Source: a bacterium
Lineage (GTDB): Bacteria; Krumholzibacteriota; Krumholzibacteria; LZORAL124-64-63
DNA: 9,901 nucleotides
Assembly: GCA_003646045.1 (NCBI GenBank)
Contig: QNDV01000054.1
Coordinates: forward strand, 1-9,901
Reading direction: 5' to 3'
Below, piece by piece: positions 1 to 6,088 of this stretch. A program made the translations under genes and the position numbers. The notes under the pieces are model-generated. The model was not told where the DNA came from. It was given only the letters and a program-made list of their open reading frames with translations, and searched no databases. Position 1 is the stretch's first letter. The number at the start of each line of letters is the position of its first letter.

Positions 1-927
1 ATCCGCATGGCCGAGATGCTGGCCACCCTGCCGGCGCCCACCTACATCGAGCGGGTGGCCATCGGCGACAGCAAACAGATCATGAAGGCGCGCAAGGCCA
101 TCCACAAGGCTCTGCGGATCCAGAAGGAAGGCAAGGGCTACAGCTTCGTCGAAGTCCTCAGTACGTGTCCCACCGGATGGAAGATGGACCCGGTGGCAGC
201 CCGCGACTGGCTGATGGAAGATATGACGAAGGTCTTCCCGCTGGGCGTCCTGAAGGACATCAGTGACCAGGTGGACGAGGGCGCGTGGGACCGGCGTTCG
301 GATCCTTTCGAGCCCGCCAAGGTCAACGCCTACCTGGATCGCATGAAGAGCGCCCTGGACGGCGACGACGAAAAGGTGGCACTGGAGCAGGACCTGAACT
401 GCAAGTTTGCGGGCTTCGGCGGCCAGGGCATCCTGACCCTGGGCCTGTTCCTGTCCCAGATCGGCATGCGGGCCGGCCAACAGGTCAGCTGGTTCCCGGC
501 CTACGGACCGGAAATGCGCGGAGGCACCGCCAACTGTTCGGTGAACCTGTCGAATGACCGTATCGGTTCGCCGCTGGTGGATCATCCCAATCTGCTGGTG
601 GTGATGAACCAGCCGTCACTCGACGCCTTCGAGCAGGACGTCGTGGACGGCGGCATCATCATCGTGGACACCTCGGTGGTGGCAGGCAAGCCGGATACGG
701 ACCGCTTGCGGGCCATCATGATCCCCGCCAGCGACATGGCGGACGAGGTGGGCACGCCCAAGGTGGCCAACGTGGTTGTCCTGGGGGCCATGGTGGCGGC
801 GACCGGTGCCTTTACGCCCGAATTCGCCGAGTCCACCCTGCGTGCGGTGATCAAGAAACAGAGTCTGATAGACATGAACATGAAGGCGTTCCGCAAGGGT
901 TACGACTTCGTGAAGAACGGCGATTAG
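1..927 (+). CDS. 2-oxoacid:ferredoxin oxidoreductase, fused beta (C-terminal part) and gamma subunits, 5' truncated
   Basis: The enzyme oxidatively decarboxylates a 2-oxoacid with CoA, giving acyl-CoA, CO2 and reduced ferredoxin in the cytoplasm. The frame is open at base 1. The ATG at 7 lies inside a conserved beta-subunit stretch (YIERVAI follows) and has no ribosome binding site, so it is not the start. Counting from that ATG, residues 1-115 are the end of the thiamine-diphosphate subunit, including VEVLSTCPTGWKM at about 48-60 and FPLGVLKD at 77-84. A short charged linker leads to a complete gamma domain (about 131-306) with FAGFGGQG at 134-141 and YGPEMRGG at 166-173. The CPTGW and FPLG motifs resemble 2-oxoisovalerate or 2-oxoglutarate enzymes rather than pyruvate enzymes; this is from family memory. 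The alpha subunit and the iron-sulfur subunit presumably lie upstream. Substrate specificity is not settled. Confidence 0.9.
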   Translation: MRMAEMLATLPAPTYIERVAIGDSKQIMKARKAIHKALRIQKEGKGYSFVEVLSTCPTGWKMDPVAARDWLMEDMTKVFPLGVLKDISDQVDEGAWDRRSDPFEPAKVNAYLDRMKSALDGDDEKVALEQDLNCKFAGFGGQGILTLGLFLSQIGMRAGQQVSWFPAYGPEMRGGTANCSVNLSNDRIGSPLVDHPNLLVVMNQPSLDAFEQDVVDGGIIIVDTSVVAGKPDTDRLRAIMIPASDMADEVGTPKVANVVVLGAMVAATGAFTPEFAESTLRAVIKKQSLIDMNMKAFRKGYDFVKNGD

Positions 928-963
928 CCGGTGATATCGTGAGTAACCAACCGTGAAAGTCCG

Positions 964-995
964 GGCCGGCCTGCTTGTGCAGGCCGGCCTTTTTT
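964..995 (+). terminator. Intrinsic terminator after the oxidoreductase gene
   Basis: A perfect 11-bp stem pairs 964-974 (GGCCGGCCTGC) with 979-989. The loop is four bases (TTGT), and six T residues follow at 990-995. It starts 36 bases after the stop codon of the oxidoreductase gene. It should separate that transcription unit from the dehydrogenase/CoA-transferase unit. Confidence 0.95.
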
Positions 996-1012
996 CATGA
1001 ACGCGGGCGGTG

Positions 1013-1018
1013 TATCAT
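1013..1018 (+). promoter_or_regulatory. Possible sigma-70 -10 element upstream of the dehydrogenase gene
   Basis: TATCAT matches the -10 consensus at five of six positions and lies 38 bases before the start codon, just after the terminator. No good -35 box is seen: the expected position falls in the terminator T tract. A promoter is expected somewhere here, because the terminator isolates the downstream genes. This placement is tentative. Confidence 0.3.
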
Positions 1019-1056
1019 CCGGGTTCCGATTCGGTAGGCAGTGGAAGGTGGAGGAC

Positions 1057-2163
1057 ATGATCATCGGGATTCCCCGGGCGCGATTCCGGGACGAACGGCG
1101 GGCGGCGCTGCCGCCGCGGGCAGTGGGAGTGCTGGCGGCACAGGGCAGCCGGATTTTTGTCGAGCGCGGCTGCGGGGTGGGGGCGGGCTTTGCCGATGCC
1201 CAATACGAGTCCGCCGGTGCCACGGTGGTCCACAGTGCAGCCGAGGTGTGGGGGCGTGCCGACCTGGTACTGGCCGTGGGACCCCTGGTGCCCCAGGAGT
1301 ATGAACTGGTTCGCGAGGACCAGGTGGTTGCGGCCCTGCTGCACCTGGCGGTGGCTGATCCCCAGCTGGTGGATCTGCTGGTGGAACGCAATTGCACCGC
1401 CATCGATCTGGCGACGGTCCAGGACGAGGCGGGCAGCCTGCCGGTACTGCGGCCCCTGAGCCAGATCGCCGGTCGCATGGTGCCCCAGATCGCCGCACGT
1501 TATCTGCAGACCGACCATGGCGGACTGGGCATCCTGCTCGGAGGTGCGCCCGCGGTGCCGCCGGCCGAGGTGGTAGTGATCGGAGCCGGCACGGTGGGAC
1601 GTCATGCCGTGCGGGCCTGCGTGGGTATCGGCGCCAGGGTTACGCTGCTCGACAGCGACTTTGACCGCATAACGGAGATCGACTGGGCCTTCCCCGGCCA
1701 AGTTACCACCTTCCAGGCCACCGAAGCCACGTTGCGCAAGGTCCTGGCCTTCGCCGATGTGGTGGTGGGGGCGGTGCTCACTCCCGGCGCGCGCACACCG
1801 CATCTGGTGAGCAAGGAGATGGTGGGCCTGTTGCGGGACCGCAGCCTGGTCATCGATATTTCCGTGGATCAGGGAGGCTGCTTCGCCACCAGCCGTCCGA
1901 CCAGTCTCTCGGATCCGACCTATCGGGTGGACGGTGTCACCCACTACTGCGTTCCCAACCTGCCCAGCCTGGTGGCCCGTTCCGCCACCTACGCTGTTGC
2001 CAACGCGGTGCTCCCTCTGGTGAGCGCCATGGCGCGGCAAGGCGTGGCAGCGGCCCTGGCGTCGGATCCGGCCCTGGCCCGTGGTGTCAATGTGCGTGCA
2101 GGTCGCATCGTCCACCCTGCTCTTGCCGCCGTCCGCGACACCACCGAAGGAGCAACACAGTGA
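1057..2163 (+). CDS. Alanine dehydrogenase family NAD-dependent dehydrogenase with altered substrate site
   Basis: The 368-residue length matches alanine dehydrogenase, which interconverts alanine with pyruvate and ammonia using NAD. The ATG at 1057 is chosen because it follows a purine-rich GGAAGGTGGAGG and gives the family N-terminus MIIGIPRARF. An upstream ATG at 997 would add 20 unrelated residues. Family features seen are R15, the LHLA motif with H96, a Rossmann motif GAGTVG at 176-181 with D199 ending the second strand (NAD rather than NADP), and VDQGGC with D271. Compared from memory with the Mycobacterium tuberculosis enzyme, the segment carrying catalytic K75 (LKVKEP) reads LAVGPL here, putting glycine at 75, and the conserved E118 is alanine (A119). 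The true substrate may therefore not be alanine/pyruvate. A 4-base overlap joins it to the CoA-transferase gene. Confidence 0.88.
   Translation: MIIGIPRARFRDERRAALPPRAVGVLAAQGSRIFVERGCGVGAGFADAQYESAGATVVHSAAEVWGRADLVLAVGPLVPQEYELVREDQVVAALLHLAVADPQLVDLLVERNCTAIDLATVQDEAGSLPVLRPLSQIAGRMVPQIAARYLQTDHGGLGILLGGAPAVPPAEVVVIGAGTVGRHAVRACVGIGARVTLLDSDFDRITEIDWAFPGQVTTFQATEATLRKVLAFADVVVGAVLTPGARTPHLVSKEMVGLLRDRSLVIDISVDQGGCFATSRPTSLSDPTYRVDGVTHYCVPNLPSLVARSATYAVANAVLPLVSAMARQGVAAALASDPALARGVNVRAGRIVHPALAAVRDTTEGATQ
2146..2163 (+). promoter_or_regulatory. Ribosome binding site and overlapping stop/start (GTGA)
   Basis: GAAGGAG at 2146-2152 lies seven bases before a GTG at 2160. The last codons of the dehydrogenase overlap this GTG: its TGA stop is 2161-2163. 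This fixes a GTG start for the CoA-transferase and suggests translational coupling of the two genes. Confidence 0.85.
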
Positions 2164-3485
2164 GCTGGATGACCATCTATCGCGATCGACTTCGCTCCGC
2201 CGCTGAGGCGGTTGCGGACGTGAAAAGCGGGCAGCGGATCTACGTGGGCAGCGGTTGTGCCGCTCCCCATGACCTCATCGAGGCACTGACCCTCCGGGCG
2301 CCCGAACTCGAGAACGTGGAGATCGTCCACCACCTGACCCTGGGCGAGGCGCCCTATACGCGTCCCGACATGGCGGGGCATTTCCGCTTGAATGACTGCT
2401 TTGTCGGGAGCAATACCCGCGACGCGGTGAACGAGGGTCGAGCCGACTACGTGCCGGTTCACCTGCATGAGATGTCCCGCCTCTTCCGGCGGGGCGTGCT
2501 CGAACTGGACTGCGCCCTGATCGTGGTCAGCCCACCCGACGAGCACGGCTTCTGCAGTTTCGGTATCGAGGTGGGGGTGACCAAGCCGGCTGCCCTCAGT
2601 GCGCGGGTGATCGTGGCGGAAGTCAACCGCCGCATGCCCCGCACCCTGGGCGACAGCTTCATCCATGTCTCCAAGATCGACACCTTCGTGGAAGTGGAGC
2701 GGGACCTCGACGAGTTCCGGCCGCCGCCGCCGAGCGACGTGGAACGAACCATCGGTCGCCACGTCGCCGGTCTCATCGGTGACGGTGCCTGTCTGCAGCT
2801 GGGGCTGGGAGCCATTCCCGCTGCGGTGCTGGAGCATCTGGGGGACCGGCGGGACCTGGGCGTGCACACCGAGATGTTCACCGAGGCCCTGCCCGGACTG
2901 GTGGAGCGGGGTGTGGTCACGGGGGAACGCAAGAACTTCCATCCGGGCAAGGTCGTGGCGGGATTCATCATGGGTACCCGCGAGGTCTACGACTTCGCCC
3001 ACGACAATGCCATGATCGAGTTCCATCCCACCGACTACGTGAACCACCCGATGAATATCGCGCGCAACGACGACATGGTGGCGGTGAACGCGGCGATCCA
3101 GGTGGACCTGACGGGACAGGTCTGCTCCGATTCCATCGGCGAGAAGATCTACAGCGGATTCGGAGGCCAGGCCGACTTCATGCGCGGCGCGGCCATGAGC
3201 AAGGGCGGTCTGCCCATCACGGCGCTGCCCTCCACCAGTGGCGGCGGAACCATCTCGCGCATAGTACCGAATCTGGATCACGGTGCGGGGGTCGTGCTGA
3301 CCCGGGCCGATGTGCACGTGGTCATTACGGAATACGGTGTGGCACACATGCTGGGGCGGAACGTGCGTCAGCGTGCCGAGGCACTCATTGCCATTGCCCA
3401 CCCGGATTTTCGCGACACCCTGCTGGAGACGGCTAACCGCCGGGGGCTTTTCGGCAGGCTGCACCCGGGGGCGAGCCCGGGTTAG
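2160..3485 (+). CDS. Acetyl-CoA hydrolase/transferase family protein (4-hydroxybutyrate CoA-transferase-like)
   Basis: This 441-residue protein has the length and motifs of class I CoA-transferases related to 4-hydroxybutyrate CoA-transferase, which move CoA between acyl-CoA and free acids, often acetate. Seen in order are the N-terminal domain with VGSGCAAPHDLI at 29-40, SPPDEHGFCSFG at 124-135, QLGLGAIP at 213-220, and VHTEMFTEAL at 235-244 with E238, the expected glutamyl-CoA nucleophile. The C-terminal domain carries GFGGQADFMRGA at 333-344, the CoA-binding glycine loop. The start is GTG, preceded by a good ribosome binding site inside the dehydrogenase gene. The last residues (HPGASPG) look like a non-conserved tail. 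The acyl substrate cannot be told from sequence. The neighbouring 2-oxoacid oxidoreductase, an acyl-CoA producer, and the amino-acid-type dehydrogenase suggest release of an organic acid with CoA transferred to acetate. That is an inference. Confidence 0.92.
   Translation: MSWMTIYRDRLRSAAEAVADVKSGQRIYVGSGCAAPHDLIEALTLRAPELENVEIVHHLTLGEAPYTRPDMAGHFRLNDCFVGSNTRDAVNEGRADYVPVHLHEMSRLFRRGVLELDCALIVVSPPDEHGFCSFGIEVGVTKPAALSARVIVAEVNRRMPRTLGDSFIHVSKIDTFVEVERDLDEFRPPPPSDVERTIGRHVAGLIGDGACLQLGLGAIPAAVLEHLGDRRDLGVHTEMFTEALPGLVERGVVTGERKNFHPGKVVAGFIMGTREVYDFAHDNAMIEFHPTDYVNHPMNIARNDDMVAVNAAIQVDLTGQVCSDSIGEKIYSGFGGQADFMRGAAMSKGGLPITALPSTSGGGTISRIVPNLDHGAGVVLTRADVHVVITEYGVAHMLGRNVRQRAEALIAIAHPDFRDTLLETANRRGLFGRLHPGASPG
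3463..3482. other. GC-rich hairpin at the convergent gene ends
   Basis: ACCCGGG at 3463-3469 pairs perfectly with CCCGGGT at 3476-3482 around a six-base loop. It lies in the last codons of the CoA-transferase gene and directly abuts the overlapping stop codons of the two convergent genes. Neither strand has a T tract after it, so it is not a standard intrinsic terminator. It could protect 3' ends or slow polymerase from either side. Confidence 0.45.
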
Positions 3486-4273
3486 CGGGAGTTGTTTCGC
3501 CAGGAGTGCATGGTTGCCAACGTGGAGTCGAGGACCGCTGTCAACTCCGACAGCAGCGCGGGCTCGGGTCTTATATGGCGGTCAAGTTTATGGCTGAGGC
3601 GCCGGGCAATCAGGTGGAGGCGATCGGCGCCCACCGTGGCACCGGTCCCGCTCAGGGTGTGGCACAGGTGGCGGGCCGCTGGCAGGTCGTTGGCGATCAA
3701 GGCTGCGGACAGACGATGACCGCTGTCCCGGTGGTCGTTGAGAAAGACATCGACCAGGCGCTCCAGAAGTCCCCAGCGGCCACCCATGCGTGTCAACGCT
3801 TGGTTCACATCGAAGACCGGGGCGCGGCCGGAGGTTTCCGAACCGCCGGTCGCGGACGGGTTCAAACCTGTCAGACAGGCGCTCACGGCGCTGATCAACT
3901 GTTCGGCGGTAACCGGCTTGGTGAGGTAGGCATTGATTCCACAGGCCAGCAACTCGGTTGCCGGTGGGGGCTGGGCGCTCAAGGCGACGATGGGCAGCGT
4001 CACCAGGCCGAAATCCCAACGCAGGATACCAGCTGTGGCCAAGCCGTCGAGTTCCGGCATATCCACGTCGGTAACCAGTACATCCGGCACCCGGGCCGCT
4101 ATCTGCAGCACCGCTTTGCGACCGTCGTCGACGCTCCCCACCGCGGCACCGGCGGCCGCCAGGGCGGCAGAGGCGACTTCCCGGCACACCGGGTCGTCGT
4201 CAGCGACGAGCACGCTGCAACCGGTCAGGGGTAATGCGGCAACCGCAGTAGCAGCGGTTTCAGTGAGGATCAT
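3482..4273 (-). CDS. Response regulator receiver-Hpt phosphorelay protein
   Basis: The predicted 263-residue cytoplasmic protein has two domains. A receiver domain covers about 18-133, with acidic residues D25-D27, phosphoacceptor D69 in VLVTDVDMP, S99 and K119 (LTKP). After a linker, an Hpt domain covers about 153-257, with phosphorylatable H205 in CHTLSGTG. Most Hpt domains read HxLKG; here the lysine is serine (S208). There is no kinase, DNA-binding or output domain, so the protein should relay phosphate between an unlinked hybrid kinase and another receiver. The ATG at 4273 is chosen because GGAGG lies six bases before it and the receiver begins shortly after. A longer frame upstream reads through the divergent regulatory region with no family resemblance. 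The gene is divergent from the NtrC-type regulator, its obvious candidate partner, and overlaps the convergent CoA-transferase gene by four bases. Confidence 0.9.
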   Translation of the reverse strand: MILTETAATAVAALPLTGCSVLVADDDPVCREVASAALAAAGAAVGSVDDGRKAVLQIAARVPDVLVTDVDMPELDGLATAGILRWDFGLVTLPIVALSAQPPPATELLACGINAYLTKPVTAEQLISAVSACLTGLNPSATGGSETSGRAPVFDVNQALTRMGGRWGLLERLVDVFLNDHRDSGHRLSAALIANDLPAARHLCHTLSGTGATVGADRLHLIARRLSHKLDRHIRPEPALLSELTAVLDSTLATMHSWRNNSR

Positions 4274-4300
4274 ACCATTCCTCCGTACGACATCATGGCT

Positions 4301-4333
4301 TTCAGTTATCGGTTTTCCACCGCGAAAACTGAA
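4301..4333. repeat. Nested inverted repeats in the divergent regulatory region
   Basis: TTCAGTT at 4301-4307 is the exact reverse complement of AACTGAA at 4327-4333. GTTTTC at 4312-4317 is the exact reverse complement of GAAAAC at 4324-4329, with a six-base centre. The two pairs share part of their right arms, so they are alternatives rather than one long stem. The site lies 28 bases upstream of the REC-Hpt start codon, where an operator controlling that gene would be expected. Confidence 0.45.
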
Positions 4334-4362
4334 GTCCCTTTGCGGGTCCTTCCATGAGGTGG

Positions 4363-4394
4363 TTGACAATGCGTCAATTCGCGGACAAATTGTC
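4363..4394. promoter_or_regulatory. Candidate promoter/operator for the NtrC-type gene with two short palindromes
   Basis: TTGACA at 4363-4368 is a perfect -35 consensus. The best -10 candidates 16-17 bases downstream (around ACAAATT, 4385-4391) are poor. TTGAC at 4363-4367 and GTCAA at 4373-4377 form an inverted repeat with a five-base centre, and GACAA (4384-4388) with TTGTC (4390-4394) forms another around one base. The second palindrome would overlap the -10 region, as a repressor or autoregulatory site might. Confidence 0.4.
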
Positions 4395-4437
4395 ACAGCC
4401 CCAAGTTGAGGTTCCACGGCAGGAAGGACCCGGATCC

Positions 4438-5811
4438 ATGCACAACAAGAACACCGGCAACCGTGGTGAGCAGGCACCGATGGCCACAATACTGGTTGTG
4501 GATGATGAGCCCGAACTCTGCCACGCTCTCTGCAAGTTGCTGGGCCGCAATGGTTATGATGTGTTGACGGCAGGAAACGGTGAGGAGGGCCTGGCCAGCC
4601 TGCGCCAGCACGATATCCACCTGGTGCTTTCTGATCTGCAGATGCCGAAAATGGGCGGGGTCGAATTGCTCAAGGCTGGTCGTGTGGTCTCGCCCGACTC
4701 GGAGTTCGTGATCATCACGGGGCATGGCACCATCGAGACGGCGGTGGACGCCATGAGGCAGGGAGCCTACGACTTCATCGAGAAGCCCTTCTCCACAACC
4801 ACCACCCTCAACGTGGTGCGCAAGGCCCTGGAAAAGCAGAGCCTGCGGGCCGAGAACCAGCACCTGCGGCGCCGGTTGCGCCAGATGCAGGGCGGCAACC
4901 GGATCATCGGCAGCAGCAGCGTCATGCAGGCGGCGATGGCCACGGCACGGCAGGTGGCCGATAGCACGGCGACCATCCTGATCACGGGGGAGAGCGGCAC
5001 CGGCAAGGAGGTCTTTGCCACCGCCCTGCACGCCTGGAGCCCGCGGGACGAGCGCCCCATGGTGCGGGTATCCTGCGCTGCCCTGCCGGAAAACCTGTTG
5101 GAGGCGGAACTGTTCGGCTACGAGAAGGGGGCCTTTACCGGCGCTACCGGTCGACGCAAGGGTCGTTTCGAGGCGGCCCACGGCGGTACCCTCTTTCTGG
5201 ATGAAGTGGGAGAGATGTCGCCCACTACCCAGGTCAAACTGCTGCGCGTGTTACAGGAGGGAGTCATCGAGCGCCTCGGTGGCAACCAGACCATAGTCGT
5301 GGATGTGCGGATCATAGCCGCTACCAATGCCGATCTGGAGCAGATGGTCAGCGACGGCCGTTTCCGCGAAGACCTGTTCTACCGCCTGAACGTCATCAAT
5401 CTCGAACTGCCGGCCCTGCGGCTCCGTGGCGAGGATGTGGTCCTGCTCGCGGACTTCTTCCTGCAGAGATACAACGAGAAGAACAGCAAGGACCTGCGGG
5501 GATTCACGCAGGAGGCACTGGAGGCCATTACCCGCCATGCCTGGCCGGGAAACGTGCGGGAACTGGAAAACGCCATGGAGCGGGCCGTGGTGTTGGCGAA
5601 ACAGGACATGATCCAACTAGAAGATCTGCCGGGGTCAGTGGTCACCGGGCGCCAGAAATTCGACGCCTTGAATATCCCGGTGGGAACGACCCTGCGGGAT
5701 GCGGAGATGCAGTTGATTCGCGCCACTCTCGAGAGTACGGGGGGCGACAAGGAAACCGCGGCCAACGTCCTGGGAATCGCTTCACGCACCATCTACCGTA
5801 AGCTGCAGTGA
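4438..5811 (+). CDS. NtrC-family sigma-54-dependent response regulator
   Basis: A 457-residue activator that, when phosphorylated, hydrolyses ATP to open sigma-54 RNA polymerase complexes. The order is receiver domain (about 16-130; D22-E24, phosphoacceptor D66 in LSDLQMP, T94, K116), a short helical linker, an AAA+ domain (about 155-398; Walker A GESGTGKE at 184-191, the sigma-54 contact loop GAFTGA at 231-236, Walker B LFLDEVGE at 252-259, [10 protein letters not shown] at 308-317, WPGNVREL at 369-376) and a Fis-type helix-turn-helix at about 435-456 ([18 protein letters not shown]). All catalytic motifs are intact. The ATG at 4438 is preferred because AGGAAGGA precedes it by nine bases. 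The ATG at 4480 ([10 protein letters not shown]) is possible, and ATGs at 4354 and 4369 would bury the regulatory palindromes in coding sequence. No histidine kinase is adjacent; the divergent REC-Hpt protein is the likely phosphorelay partner. Targets are unknown. Confidence 0.95.
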   Translation: MHNKNTGNRGEQAPMATILVVDDEPELCHALCKLLGRNGYDVLTAGNGEEGLASLRQHDIHLVLSDLQMPKMGGVELLKAGRVVSPDSEFVIITGHGTIETAVDAMRQGAYDFIEKPFSTTTTLNVVRKALEKQSLRAENQHLRRRLRQMQGGNRIIGSSSVMQAAMATARQVADSTATILITGESGTGKEVFATALHAWSPRDERPMVRVSCAALPENLLEAELFGYEKGAFTGATGRRKGRFEAAHGGTLFLDEVGEMSPTTQVKLLRVLQEGVIERLGGNQTIVVDVRIIAATNADLEQMVSDGRFREDLFYRLNVINLELPALRLRGEDVVLLADFFLQRYNEKNSKDLRGFTQEALEAITRHAWPGNVRELENAMERAVVLAKQDMIQLEDLPGSVVTGRQKFDALNIPVGTTLRDAEMQLIRATLESTGGDKETAANVLGIASRTIYRKLQ

Positions 5812-5845
5812 CTTCAGAGTGTTTCCCGGGTGATCCCGGTCGACC

Positions 5846-5882
5846 TTGACCCCCGGTGCCCGCCGGAGCTATATTGGCCCGG
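5846..5882 (+). promoter_or_regulatory. Sigma-70-type promoter for tRNA-Leu and probably the tig operon
   Basis: TTGACC (5846-5851) and TATATT (5870-5875) each match five of six consensus positions, with an 18-base spacer. The sequence between the -10 box and the expected start near 5882 is entirely G and C. That is typical of stable-RNA promoters repressed during the stringent response, so growth-rate control is inferred. The predicted leader to the tRNA is about 60 bases. Confidence 0.75.
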
Positions 5883-5884
5883 CC

Positions 5885-5938
5885 GCAAACCGCGGCAGCG
5901 AGCGGATCGCCCTGGCGGATCCGCTCCCTTTTGTTTGC
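5885..5938 (+). other. Structured leader with terminator-like hairpin upstream of the tRNA
   Basis: GAGCGGATC at 5900-5908 pairs perfectly with GATCCGCTC at 5918-5926 (nine bp, nine-base loop) and is followed by CCTTTTGTTTG. It resembles an intrinsic terminator, yet lies downstream of the promoter and 17 bases before the tRNA. GCAAAC at 5885-5890 can also pair with GTTTGC at 5933-5938, enclosing the hairpin and occupying part of the T-rich tract. It could be a processing hairpin, an attenuator, or a leaky terminator for the upstream regulator gene. Confidence 0.6.
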
Positions 5939-5943
5939 TCCCT

Positions 5944-6028
5944 GCGGGAGTGGCGGAACTGGCAGACGCGCAGGATTTAGGTTCCTGTGGGGAAACCCGT
6001 GGGGGTTCGAGTCCCCCCTCTCGCACCA
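5944..6028 (+). tRNA. tRNA-Leu, anticodon UAG, CCA encoded
   Basis: A full class II cloverleaf can be drawn. The acceptor stem pairs GCGGGAG (5944-5950) with CTCTCGC (6018-6024) and has one G-U pair. The D arm stem pairs GCG (5953-5955) with CGC (5967-5969), with GG in its loop. The anticodon stem pairs CAGGA (5971-5975) with TCCTG (5983-5987), and the loop TTTAGGT places TAG at 5978-5980, which reads CUA and related leucine codons. The long variable arm at 5988-6000 is typical of leucine. The T arm pairs GGGGG with CCCCC around TTCGAGT. Discriminator A is at 6025 and CCA is encoded at 6026-6028. No terminator follows before tig. Confidence 0.97.
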
Positions 6029-6033
6029 CGCTA

Positions 6034-6052
6034 CCGGATCCGGCGTACGCCG
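6034..6052. repeat. Overlapping perfect palindromes between tRNA-Leu and tig
   Basis: CCGGATCCGG (6034-6043) is a 10-base perfect palindrome overlapping a 12-base one, CGGCGTACGCCG (6041-6052). They sit just after the tRNA 3' end, with no T tract. They could form small RNA hairpins marking a processing point, or be chance in GC-rich DNA. Confidence 0.4.
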
Positions 6053-6088
6053 CGTTCCCTGTCCTGAACACGAGGTAGGAAGCTGACG

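Noticed and set aside
7..927. ATG at 7 as a true start of a short oxidoreductase subunit
   Set aside because: The frame is open upstream, no ribosome binding site fits before base 7, and the residues around it belong to the middle of the beta subunit family.
997..1056. ATG at 997 as the start of the dehydrogenase
   Set aside because: It lies next to the terminator T tract, adds 20 residues not found in the family, and the ATG at 1057 has a strong ribosome binding site.
1015..2115. A 366-codon minus-strand open frame opposite the dehydrogenase
   Set aside because: Shadow of the plus-strand dehydrogenase gene, with no recognisable domain or start signal.
1989..3464. A 491-codon minus-strand open frame opposite the CoA-transferase
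   Set aside because: The plus-strand frame has full family motifs and a ribosome binding site. The antisense product is His/Arg-rich and unlike any family I recognise.
3506..4234. A 242-codon plus-strand open frame opposite the REC-Hpt gene
   Set aside because: The minus strand encodes clear receiver and Hpt domains. The plus-strand product is Gly/Gln/Arg-rich with no family resemblance.
4274..4437. A sigma-54 (-24/-12) promoter for the NtrC-type gene itself
   Set aside because: No TGGC-N8-TTGC-like pair was found here or in the other intergenic gaps I scanned, so the activator's targets are probably outside the window.
5826..5839. Hairpin CCGGG-TGAT-CCCGG after the NtrC-type gene as its terminator
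   Set aside because: The stem is only five bp and no T tract follows, so it is too weak to call.
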